In this document: positions 7,735-13,577 of the stretch, one piece after another | How the letters are laid out: every line of letters begins with the position of its first letter | Numbering within the stretch: position 1 is the first letter of the stretch | The notes under the pieces: generated by a model | The model's database searches: none | The model's input: the letters and a program-made list of their open reading frames with translations, nothing else | Told to the model about the DNA's origin: nothing | Position numbers and translations under genes: made by a program | NCBI GenBank assembly: GCA_030642205.1 | Contig: DAOWOF010000040.1 | Coordinates: 1-13,577 of the forward strand | DNA: 13,577 bases | Source: Desulfobacteraceae bacterium | GTDB lineage: Bacteria > Desulfobacterota > DSM-4660 > Desulfatiglandales > Desulfatiglandaceae | Reading direction: 5' to 3'

Positions 7735-9899
7735 ATTTTCTCCAAAGTTGTATATTCTATATGCAATAGTTTTCGTCCCGCATTGCGGAACAGTACCTCA
7801 ATTTTCTTATCTCCAACTATTTTTGAAACAACACCGGGGCCAAAGGCAGGATGCCTGACCCGTTCCCCCTGAGAGAAGTCCATGATCCCAGGGGTATCCA
7901 GAGAATAATCCGAAGCTGGTAATTTGAAACAGGATTCCTTGTTTTTTCTGGCGCCGCCTATCTTTTCATAGTGCAGGATATCCCCAGGCAAACCACGGAT
8001 AAAAGAAGATAAACCGGTTTGAGAATATGGAATTTCATACTGCCATCCAGGCAGTGATTCCTTAGAAGGATAACACAAGATCAACTCGTCCATAGCTCGA
8101 GTCGCAGCCACATACATAAGGCGTCGTTCCTCTTCCATCTCCAAAGGATTCTGATATGCCTTGGCAGAAGGAAAACGGCCTTCCATAGCCCAAATAATAA
8201 AGACCACAGGCCATTCCAGTCCCTTGGCTGAATGAACTGTGCTCAGAGTAAGGCATTCCTCTTCTTTATCAAACCCCAGGTCTTTGGAACTGGTGGGTGG
8301 TTCCATTACCAAATCATCCAAAAAATTGTCTATATTCTTATAACGGCCAGCTATTTGAAGCAATTGATCCAGCTCTTTTTGCCTTCGGGGAAAATCATCA
8401 TATTTTTCTTTCAGGATAGGAGCGTAATATGCCATGACCCGCTTAAAAGCTTCCTGTGGATTTATATTATTAATATCACTAGAATCAAAAATGGATAAAA
8501 GCTCGGCAAGCTGTGTTAGACCTTGCAGATTTTTACCGATCCCTGGCCAGTCTCCTAACCTGCCCAGGGGACCATGATTGTCCTTCATCCACTTTATTAT
8601 AGACTTGCCTTTTGCTAAACCGACATTTTTTACTAATCTCAGGATTCGCATCCAACTAACAGCTTCATCCTCATTCACCACTACTCTCAAGTGAGCCAGA
8701 AAATCCTTGATATGGGCTGATTCCAAAAACTTAAAACCGCCATATTTCATATATTTTATACCATTGCGAGTTAGTTCCGCTTCTAGTTCAAAGGAATGGT
8801 ATCCCGCACGGAATAAAACAGCGATATCTTTCAATGATTGACCTTCCCTGATCTTCTCTTTTATATACCTGGTAATAAACATAGACTGTTCCGGCTCAGT
8901 CCTGGTGTCAATCGCCCTTGGTCGTTCTCCTCCCACACGATTTGTAAAAAGGCATTTGGTAAATTGTTCGCTTGCCTGTTCCATTATACCATTGGTAAGG
9001 CTTAGAATTGGCTGCGAAGATCTGAAATTTTCTTCCAGTTTAATTATCTTTACATCCTGGAAATAATCCGTAAATTCAAACATATTCCTATAATTAGCGC
9101 CCCGAAAGGAATAAATTGACTGAGAATCATCTCCTACCACCATTATATTTTTGTGTTCATGCGCAAGCCATCTCACTATATCAGCCTGAATAGAATTAGT
9201 ATCCTGGTATTCATCCACCATAAGATAGCTATACTGCTGACTGAGCTGGATCCGCACATCCGGATTGTCAGCAAGGAGAGATCTTAGATTAATTATAAGA
9301 TCATCAAAATCCATAAGTTGATGTTCTTGTTTATATTCCGCGTAAAGTCTTTCAAGTATCTGAAGCTGAGGTAAACAATCCTGAAACTGAACGTATTCCG
9401 TTTTTAAAAATTGCTCCATAGATTGCTGAAGATTAGCGGATTTGCTCAAGATATTTGCTATGGTATTCCGCTTCGGGAATCTGGTTCTGCTTTTTGGCTT
9501 CTCAATTTCCGGAACCAGGGAGGAAATAATCTCCTCCATATCTGAACGATCCAGGATGGTAAAAGAATTCGAAAGACCAAGAGCCTCGGCATGCTGTCTT
9601 AAAATCTGAAGGGCAAGAGAATGAAATGTCCCGGCGGATACAAAGCGGCAACGGGCATCAGCCAGGCTGGAAGCCCTTTCTATCATTTCCTGGGAGGCTT
9701 TGCGCGTAAATGTCAGAAGCAATATTTTCTCAGGCTGGATACCTTCCTCCACCAGCCTGGCCACCCGATAAATCAGGGTGCGCGTCTTGCCACTGCCAGC
9801 TCCCGCAATAACCAGAGCCGGACCTGCCAGATGCAATACTGCCTCCAATTGCGCAGGATTTAGAACCGCCGCGTAATCAACCCCATTCCTGTCCACCAA
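7731..9899 (-). CDS. UvrD/PcrA/Rep-type superfamily 1A DNA helicase
   Basis: A 722-aa 3'-5' DNA helicase, close in length to PcrA/UvrD, acting in DNA repair or fork clearance. All core motifs are present: Walker A AGAGSGKT (32-39), LTFTRKAS (62-69), GTFHS (90-94), DEYQDTN (229-235), VGDDSQSIYSFRGA (255-268), LEENFRS (288-294), VHSAKGLEW (555-563) and EEERRLMYVAATRA (589-602). The segment from about 678 to the end (GERVRHPAFGPGVVSK...) matches the PcrA/UvrD C-terminal Tudor-like domain that contacts RNA polymerase. The start is TTG 9899, or GTG 9896 next to it; GGAGG at 9906-9910 is 6 nt before the TTG. It begins 28 bp after the exchanger gene, so the two are probably co-transcribed. UvrD, PcrA and Rep cannot be separated confidently here, hence no symbol. 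Confidence 0.93.
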   Translation of the reverse strand: MVDRNGVDYAAVLNPAQLEAVLHLAGPALVIAGAGSGKTRTLIYRVARLVEEGIQPEKILLLTFTRKASQEMIERASSLADARCRFVSAGTFHSLALQILRQHAEALGLSNSFTILDRSDMEEIISSLVPEIEKPKSRTRFPKRNTIANILSKSANLQQSMEQFLKTEYVQFQDCLPQLQILERLYAEYKQEHQLMDFDDLIINLRSLLADNPDVRIQLSQQYSYLMVDEYQDTNSIQADIVRWLAHEHKNIMVVGDDSQSIYSFRGANYRNMFEFTDYFQDVKIIKLEENFRSSQPILSLTNGIMEQASEQFTKCLFTNRVGGERPRAIDTRTEPEQSMFITRYIKEKIREGQSLKDIAVLFRAGYHSFELEAELTRNGIKYMKYGGFKFLESAHIKDFLAHLRVVVNEDEAVSWMRILRLVKNVGLAKGKSIIKWMKDNHGPLGRLGDWPGIGKNLQGLTQLAELLSIFDSSDINNINPQEAFKRVMAYYAPILKEKYDDFPRRQKELDQLLQIAGRYKNIDNFLDDLVMEPPTSSKDLGFDKEEECLTLSTVHSAKGLEWPVVFIIWAMEGRFPSAKAYQNPLEMEEERRLMYVAATRAMDELILCYPSKESLPGWQYEIPYSQTGLSSFIRGLPGDILHYEKIGGARKNKESCFKLPASDYSLDTPGIMDFSQGERVRHPAFGPGVVSKIVGDKKIEVLFRNAGRKLLHIEYTTLEKI

Positions 9900-9905
9900 A
9901 TAATG

Positions 9906-9910
9906 CCTCC
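9906..9910 (-). promoter_or_regulatory. Ribosome binding site of the helicase gene
   Basis: GGAGG on the minus strand lies 6 nt before TTG 9899 and 9 nt before GTG 9896. It supports a non-ATG start for the helicase, because no ATG is available in a suitable position. Confidence 0.7.
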
Positions 9911-9927
9911 TTTTTTTAATGGCTACG

Positions 9928-10869
9928 TTACGGACAACTCCTAATAAACGATATGCCTATAAAGAATACATAGCTCGTAACAAATGCCAGGCCTTCAATT
10001 CTGTTAATAATATAACCTGTCCTGCAAAATACAAATAATAGCAAGGAGACAATAAACATAGCCGGAAATTCAAAGAACAACAGCCTGGAGTCCAGGGACA
10101 TAGGATTTATAAGGGCGACCGTTCCAATGACAAGTCCAATATTAAAGATGTTACTCCCCACAACATTTCCAATAGAAATTTCATGTTCTCCTCTGATCCC
10201 GGCAACAACCGAAGTGGACAGCTCAGGTAGGGAAGTACCCAGGGCTACAATGGAAAGGCCTATAAAGATATCGCTAAAGCCCAGGAATCTTGCAATAAAA
10301 ATTGAAGATTTGACAAGGATATCAGCTCCTCCAAGCAAGCTTGCCATACCAATGATAATAAGTAATGAATTTTTTAACAAAGATTTCTTATTCAATAAAC
10401 TTTTATCACCATGTATATCCTTTTTTCTGGAATTAAGAATTCCATAGATCAAAAAAATGACCAAACCCAGCAAAAGAAATACACCATCCAATCGTCCCAA
10501 ATAACTATCCAGGCAGAGTATCCAGAACACACCGGAAAACCCGATCATAAGTGGAATCTCAGAATATATTATTCTATGATCAATAGCCAAAGGCCGGATA
10601 AGAGCGCTTATACCAACTACTAATCCAATATTGGCAACATTGCTGCCAAGGATATTACCCAGTGAGACTCCGCTTGATCCCTCGACAGCGGCAATAAGGC
10701 TCACCAAAAGTTCGGGCGCAGAAGTAGCAAAGGCAACAACTGTCAAGCCAATAATCACTGGACGAACAGAAAAGCCAAGGGCCAGGCTGGCGGCTCCTTT
10801 GACCAGCCATTCAGAGCCATAGTATAAGAAGAACATTCCGAGAAAAAGTAAAAGGATATGTAAAAGCAT
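9928..10869 (-). CDS. CaxA/YrbG-type Na+/Ca2+ exchanger family protein
   Basis: A 313-aa inner-membrane cation/calcium antiporter of the YrbG (CaCA) family, with about ten hydrophobic segments. The two signature alpha-repeats are clear. The first has ATSAPE (48-53) and LGSNVANIG (74-82), and the second has GTSLPE (211-216) and VGSNIFNIG (237-245). These inverted repeats carry the acidic and Asn residues that bind Na+/Ca2+ in the family. A hydrophilic Lys-rich loop (about 147-168) separates the two halves. The N-terminus MLLHILLLFLGMFFLYYGSE is typical of the family's first helix, so ATG 10869 is accepted although no Shine-Dalgarno sequence precedes it. It is upstream of the helicase gene in the same direction, with a 28-bp gap. 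The function links to calcium homeostasis rather than to DNA repair. Confidence 0.92.
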   Translation of the reverse strand: MLLHILLLFLGMFFLYYGSEWLVKGAASLALGFSVRPVIIGLTVVAFATSAPELLVSLIAAVEGSSGVSLGNILGSNVANIGLVVGISALIRPLAIDHRIIYSEIPLMIGFSGVFWILCLDSYLGRLDGVFLLLGLVIFLIYGILNSRKKDIHGDKSLLNKKSLLKNSLLIIIGMASLLGGADILVKSSIFIARFLGFSDIFIGLSIVALGTSLPELSTSVVAGIRGEHEISIGNVVGSNIFNIGLVIGTVALINPMSLDSRLLFFEFPAMFIVSLLLFVFCRTGYIINRIEGLAFVTSYVFFIGISFIRSCP

Positions 10870-10901
10870 GATGATTAATTATTTTTTAAGTAAGATAACA
10901 C

Positions 10902-10929
10902 CCGAACGAAAACTGTCTTTTTCGTTCGG
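10902..10929 (-). terminator. Hairpin, probable terminator of the zinc-ribbon/Yip1 operon
   Basis: CCGAACGAAAA (10902-10912) and TTTTCGTTCGG (10919-10929) form a perfect 11-bp stem with a 6-nt loop. The A/T run is inside the stem, and no strong T-run follows on either strand. It lies between the Yip1 gene and the exchanger gene, 32 bp before the exchanger start, so it may terminate or attenuate transcription between them. An operator role is possible. Confidence 0.5.
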
Positions 10930-10943
10930 ACACTAGATACCCT

Positions 10944-11090
10944 GGTAAAAAGTCGATTGCCGCCTTTTTGCCAGGCGGAAGAGGCTATTCTATCCTCCCC
11001 CAGCGGTTTGAAATAAATTTAAATGGTTCCATCCACGGTCAGAAATTTCCCGCCCTCGGCCTGTTGATGAACCTTTTTACGAATCCATCA
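10944..11090 (+). repeat. Dispersed intergenic repeat, copy 2 (MITE/REP-like)
   Basis: The sequence aligns with copy 3 over nearly its whole length, from CCTTTTTGCCAGGCGGAAGAG through AAATTTCCCGCCCTCGGCC to TTTTTACGAATCCATCA. The ends are imperfect inverted repeats (GGTAAAAAGTC against GTAAAAAGGTTC read from the other strand). An internal hairpin CCGCC/GGCGG (10960-10964 with 10974-10978) is present. Its right edge overlaps the stop codon of the zinc-ribbon/Yip1 gene: TCA at 11088-11090 is TGA on the minus strand. The gene-free stretch 10870-11087 holds only this repeat and the hairpin at 10902-10929. Confidence 0.7.
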
Positions 11091-11900
11091 AATTAGCATT
11101 ATAACAGGAATCAGAATAGCAAGAATTCCAAGAAAAAGAAGGATAAAAACCGGAATCATAAAGGCAATTATGATCTTCAAATAAGAAGTTTGGTGGACTT
11201 CACGCAAGCCGACAATCTGGATAATAAAGATCCAGATAAAGCTTACTATGGAACCAATAAAAGGAATAAGTCCAATGATTTGTGCCGCCTGAGAATAAGA
11301 GATTACCCGAAAAGTTGCTTCATAACCATTTTCCCCTGATCGAACTAATCGCAGCAGGATATGAATAAAAAGGCTGGTAAATAGAATTTTAAAAATAATA
11401 AAGATTGGAACAAAAGCAATTAATAATAAAAAAATCATACCAATCGTTAATTTCCCGATCAAAGGCTGAATAGCCAGACTTATCCCCCCTGAAAATATTA
11501 AAAACTGCCAAAAAAAGCCTATCATGGACCCAAGGGAACCGATAAGAAGCCCAAAGGCCAAAGATTCTTTATAGCCATCCATAAAGGTAGAATTAAAAAA
11601 GGTATCCGGAGATAACATGACATCTTTTATTGTCTGAAAAATAGCCCGCCAAAGTCCCAGCTCAGAACGTTTTTCCCATGGAGAAAAAGATGGTTGGTCT
11701 TTCTTTTCATCGCTTGCAGCAGGATCCTCTGAAATAAACTCAAATTCTGGAGAAGATTCTGCAAGCTCAAGTTTTTTTCCCATTGAATTTGGATCAAATC
11801 GCTGGTTACAACGAGGGCAGATCACAAGTGTTGTGTTAGATATTATCTCAGAATCAGGCACATCTTTGGAAAAATGACAGTAAGGGCAAATCAGCTCCAA
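11088..11900 (-). CDS. Zinc-ribbon plus Yip1-domain membrane protein
   Basis: A 270-aa membrane protein. The N-terminus is a small zinc-ribbon-like module with CPYC (5-8) and CPRC (28-31). An acidic linker (about 45-78) follows, then the motif WRAIFQTIKDVMLSPDTFF (84-102) that opens many bacterial Yip1 domains, then about five transmembrane segments between 112 and 270. Yip1 proteins in eukaryotes act in membrane traffic; the bacterial role is unknown. The start is taken at TTG 11900 (MELICPYC), because AAGGAG at 11907-11912 is 6 nt upstream. A TTG at 11906 touches the same ribosome site and is unlikely. The upstream small gene ends 3 bp before this start, so translation is coupled. The stop codon lies inside repeat copy 2, which may have replaced the original C-terminal end. 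Confidence 0.8.
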   Translation of the reverse strand: MELICPYCHFSKDVPDSEIISNTTLVICPRCNQRFDPNSMGKKLELAESSPEFEFISEDPAASDEKKDQPSFSPWEKRSELGLWRAIFQTIKDVMLSPDTFFNSTFMDGYKESLAFGLLIGSLGSMIGFFWQFLIFSGGISLAIQPLIGKLTIGMIFLLLIAFVPIFIIFKILFTSLFIHILLRLVRSGENGYEATFRVISYSQAAQIIGLIPFIGSIVSFIWIFIIQIVGLREVHQTSYLKIIIAFMIPVFILLFLGILAILIPVIMLI

Positions 11901-11902
11901 GC

Positions 11903-12172
11903 TCAACTCCTTTCTTCCCGTTCTTTCATAAGTCTATTCAAAGTCTTCTTTTCGGACCATTGTCTTAGTTTCCCCAGTAAGCCACCGGGATGATTCCTGT
12001 CAAGGACCTTTTCTCTAAACCTTAAACCCTGTTTGGTTTTCAAGGCAGACTGAAGACATTCTTTTTTTTGAAGACAATCAAAACATTCCGGTACAATTGT
12101 TCTAAGCCCATCTTGCCCCATAGGGAAAACATTATCTAAAACCCCAAAACACTCTTTTTTATTCTTGCACAT
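11903..12172 (-). CDS. Small conserved-type Cys-rich protein, unknown function
   Basis: An 89-aa soluble protein with five cysteines: C2 and C8, then C30, C33 and C39 (C-x2-C-x5-C). The spacing suggests binding of a metal or Fe-S cluster, but no named family is recognised. Conserved-looking elements are FGVLDNVFPMGQDGLR (9-24), the Cys block, and a basic Lys/Arg-rich C-terminus (from about 69), which could contact nucleic acid. It lies directly upstream of the zinc-ribbon/Yip1 gene, separated by 2 bp from that gene's preferred start, so the two form one translational unit. There is no Shine-Dalgarno sequence before ATG 12172. Its mRNA leader probably begins about 200 nt upstream, at the promoter at 12386-12413, and crosses repeat copy 3. 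Confidence 0.72.
   Translation of the reverse strand: MCKNKKECFGVLDNVFPMGQDGLRTIVPECFDCLQKKECLQSALKTKQGLRFREKVLDRNHPGGLLGKLRQWSEKKTLNRLMKEREERS
11907..11912 (-). promoter_or_regulatory. Ribosome binding site deciding the Yip1-gene start
   Basis: AAGGAG on the minus strand is 6 nt before TTG 11900 but directly abuts TTG 11906. The first spacing is normal and the second is not, so translation should start at 11900. The site lies within the last codons of the Cys-rich gene. Confidence 0.6.
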
Positions 12173-12181
12173 AATTGGTAA

Positions 12182-12322
12182 GCTCGTAAAAGCAGCTTTG
12201 TTCCTTTTTACTCGGCGGATGAGAGCTTCCCTCCTCCGCCATTTAAAGTGAATTCAAGTGGCCACCCCAGACCGGAATTTCCCGCCCTTGGCCAGCTGAT
12301 AGACTTTTTACAGGTCCATCAT
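12182..12322 (+). repeat. Dispersed intergenic repeat, copy 3 (MITE/REP-like)
   Basis: This is the closest match to copy 2. It shares CCTTTTTACTCGGCGGATGAG, GAATTCAAGTGGCC, then GGAATTTCCCGCCCTTGGCC, and the end ACTTTTTACAGGTCCATCA. The ends are imperfect inverted repeats (GCTCGTAAAAGC against GACCTGTAAAAAGTC from the other strand). An internal stem GGCGGA/TCCGCC (12214-12219 with 12235-12240) extends by GAG/CTC after one mismatch. It occupies most of the 5' leader expected for the Cys-rich gene. The rest of the gap 12173-12455 holds the divergent promoters. Confidence 0.72.
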
Positions 12323-12385
12323 GATTAAGGGTCTCATATAACTTTCTTTGATGGATCTTGTCTATGATAATTAATAAACCACACA

Positions 12386-12413
12386 ATTATAAATGATTAT
12401 TATATAAAATCAA
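12386..12413 (-). promoter_or_regulatory. Sigma70-type promoter for the Cys-rich/Yip1 operon
   Basis: On the minus strand, TTGATT (12413-12408) and a perfect TATAAT (12391-12386) are 16 bp apart. The predicted start near 12379 gives a leader of about 200 nt that includes repeat copy 3. It lies back to back with the promoter at 12420-12448, with six bases between the two -35 boxes. Confidence 0.55.
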
Positions 12414-12419
12414 AATTTA

Positions 12420-12448
12420 TTGACATTAAGATTATCCCTCATTAATAT
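12420..12448 (+). promoter_or_regulatory. Sigma70-type promoter for the histidine phosphatase gene
   Basis: A perfect -35 TTGACA (12420-12425) is followed after exactly 17 bp by TAATAT (12443-12448, 4 of 6 matches). The predicted start is near 12455, at the ATG itself. The TTG at 12420, which is an in-frame start candidate, is therefore best read as part of the -35 box. Confidence 0.6.
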
Positions 12449-12455
12449 CCTCTCC

Positions 12456-13058
12456 ATGGTAAATAGACAACGAGTTTATATTATAAGGCATGGTCAGGTA
12501 TCAGGGTATGAAAAATTTCCGGTCTACGGTCATACTGATGTAGATTTGACTGAGACAGGGCTTATCCAGATTCGACAGATATCAGAACGACTGCGCTTTA
12601 CTGATATTATATCCATTTATGCAAGTGATTTAAAACGGTCTGTTCAAGGTGCCCATATAATTGGATCTTACCATAATGTTCCTCTCTCTTTTTTGCCAGA
12701 GCTGCGGGAGATGTATTTTGGAGACTGGGAAGGACTCTCCTTGACAGAAATACAAAAAGATTTCCCAAAAGAACTGGAAAGGCGCAAAAAAGATCTTATT
12801 AATTTTGCTCCCCCGGGTGGAGGAGAGACCTTAGCCAGGTTTTCAGAAAGAATAACAAAATGCTATAATAAAATCCTCAAGACCCATAAAGATAACGATA
12901 TTGCGATTATCGCCCATGGAGGTGTTAATCGGATAATTCTGTGTAACGCCCTTGGCCTTGACATTACGCAGATGTTTAATTTTCACCAGGATTACGGCTG
13001 TCTGAATATTATTGATTATTATCCGGATTCAAAACTGGTGCAGTTAGTAAATGGCTAA
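12456..13058 (+). CDS. Histidine phosphatase family protein (CobC/phosphoglycerate-mutase-like)
   Basis: A 200-aa cytoplasmic phosphohydrolase of the two-histidine superfamily. The nucleophile motif is RHG (11-13, His12). The supporting Arg is R61 in ASDLKRS (56-62), the acid/base Glu is E85 in ELREMYFGDWEG (82-93), and the second His is H154 in AHGG (153-156). The FGDWEGLS and PPGGGE (119-124) blocks match alpha-ribazole phosphatase (CobC), an adenosylcobalamin assembly enzyme. No other cobalamin gene is nearby, so a different phosphomonoesterase role is possible and no symbol is given. ATG 12456 is chosen because the family starts just before the RHG strand and the promoter at 12420-12448 lies inside the longer reading frame. 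No Shine-Dalgarno sequence precedes it, suggesting a leaderless mRNA. Confidence 0.87.
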   Translation: MVNRQRVYIIRHGQVSGYEKFPVYGHTDVDLTETGLIQIRQISERLRFTDIISIYASDLKRSVQGAHIIGSYHNVPLSFLPELREMYFGDWEGLSLTEIQKDFPKELERRKKDLINFAPPGGGETLARFSERITKCYNKILKTHKDNDIAIIAHGGVNRIILCNALGLDITQMFNFHQDYGCLNIIDYYPDSKLVQLVNG

Positions 13059-13088
13059 TCTGAAACAGGTATTTTTGTTTGCAAATAT

Positions 13089-13106
13089 ATGTGATATATT
13101 TCACAT
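13089..13106. promoter_or_regulatory. CRP/FNR-family operator-like palindrome
   Basis: ATGTGA-TATATT-TCACAT is a perfect 6+6 palindrome with a 6-bp spacer, matching the TGTGA-N6-TCACA consensus of CRP and, closely, that of HcpR-type CRP/FNR regulators of sulfate reducers. It lies in the 120-bp gap before the CBS-domain gene, 72 bp from its start. Which regulator binds cannot be decided from the site. Confidence 0.55.
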
Positions 13107-13167
13107 ACATTTAAAGTAAACCTTAGGACTTGTCCCAATAACCAAAAAAAGCAGGAAAAACTAAAAT

Positions 13168-13172
13168 GGAGG
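13168..13172 (+). promoter_or_regulatory. Ribosome binding site of the CBS-domain gene
   Basis: GGAGG is 6 nt before ATG 13179, the best ribosome site in the window. It fixes the start of the truncated gene. Confidence 0.8.
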
Positions 13173-13178
13173 ACCTTG

Positions 13179-13577
13179 ATGAAAACCATAGTCGTACAAG
13201 ATATAATGGTTCCCCTTTCCGAATATGCCACCGTTTCCGAGGAAACAAGCCTGTACGAGGCTCTGTTGGCCCTGGAAAAGGCTCAAATTGAGTTTGGCCG
13301 CAAACATTACGGACACAAGGCAATTCTCGTATATGACAAAGATAAACAAATTGTCGGCAAATTAGGACAAAGGGATGTGTTAAAGGCTCTGGAACCTAAA
13401 TATGGAGTTATGCGCAATCAGGACAATTTAAGCGGTTTTGGTTTCAGTAAAAAATTCTTGAATAGCATGATTGATCAATTTAAGCTTTGGGATAAACCGC
13501 TTGATAAAATTTGTCAAAAAGTATCTTCAATTAAAACAAAAGACATCATGCATACCCCTGGTGAAGGTGAATATGTA
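13179..13577 (+). CDS. CBS-domain protein, 3' end cut off by the window
   Basis: The frame stays open for 133 codons to the last base. The protein begins MKTIVVQDIMVPLSEYATVS, the usual opening of a CBS domain (residues about 1-70), with a typical ligand-pocket style end KQIVGKLGQRDVLKAL (56-71). A helical linker (about 72-110) is followed by IKTKDIMHTP (118-127), the start of a second CBS domain. CBS pairs usually bind adenine nucleotides and act as energy sensors, often regulating a partner. Whether an enzyme or transporter domain follows is not visible. The excellent ribosome site suggests strong translation, and the palindrome at 13089-13106 suggests control by a CRP/FNR-type regulator. 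It is probably transcribed apart from the phosphatase gene. Confidence 0.8.
   Translation, partial: MKTIVVQDIMVPLSEYATVSEETSLYEALLALEKAQIEFGRKHYGHKAILVYDKDKQIVGKLGQRDVLKALEPKYGVMRNQDNLSGFGFSKKFLNSMIDQFKLWDKPLDKICQKVSSIKTKDIMHTPGEGEYV

Noticed and set aside
12420..12455. N-terminal extension of the histidine phosphatase from TTG 12420
   Set aside because: The TTG is the start of a perfect -35 box, and the extension has no counterpart in the family.
13126..13135. GGAC-TT-GTCC palindrome between the CRP-like site and the CBS gene
   Set aside because: It is too short (4-bp arms) to call as an operator or hairpin.
1..13577. CRISPR arrays, tRNA or rRNA genes, prophage or plasmid functions, antiphage-defence genes
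   Set aside because: There are no regularly spaced repeats, no RNA gene signatures, and no integrase, transposase or known defence domain. The helicase resembles housekeeping UvrD/PcrA and its neighbours are not defence genes.

Overview
The window looks like chromosomal DNA from an anaerobic, Gram-negative, Desulfobacterota-like (former deltaproteobacterial) genome. This assignment is an inference. It rests on the AT-leaning composition, the SpoVR/PrkA/DUF444 gene set, a zinc-ribbon plus Yip1 membrane protein paired with a small Cys-rich protein, and intergenic repeats ending in a GACTTTTTACGAGTCCATCA-like sequence. There are no RNA genes, CRISPR arrays, transposases or phage genes in view.

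Left half (267-7734, + strand): a four-gene stress/sporulation-type cluster. Its order is a PrkA-family AAA+ protein (prkA), a DUF444/YeaH protein with a von Willebrand A (MIDAS) domain, a SpoVR/YcgB protein, and after 189 bp a second, strongly diverged PrkA-family AAA+ protein. The first three genes are tightly packed (11-bp overlap, then a 24-bp gap). The canonical trio is widespread and linked to sporulation in Bacillus and to stationary-phase or starvation physiology in E. coli. Its biochemical mechanism is poorly understood. The second PrkA makes this an expanded version in which two ATPases flank a VWA protein and a possible metallopeptidase-fold protein.

Middle and right (7731-12172, - strand): read in the direction of transcription, the order is a small Cys-rich protein, a zinc-ribbon/Yip1 membrane protein, a CaxA/YrbG-type Na+/Ca2+ exchanger, and a UvrD/PcrA-type helicase. 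The helicase and the second PrkA converge so closely that their stop codons overlap in the tetranucleotide TTAA.

Right end (12386-13577): a back-to-back promoter pair fires left into the Cys-rich gene and right into a histidine-phosphatase (CobC-like) gene that appears to be leaderless. A CRP/FNR-type palindrome then precedes a CBS-domain gene that runs off the window.

Three diverged copies of one 115-150 bp intergenic repeat with imperfect terminal inverted repeats lie at 101-216, 10944-11090 and 12182-12322. All three have the same orientation relative to the adjacent genes. One supplies a gene's stop codon and another forms most of a 5' leader. The most interesting points are this repeat family, the two-PrkA cluster, and the M1-peptidase-like residue pattern in SpoVR.
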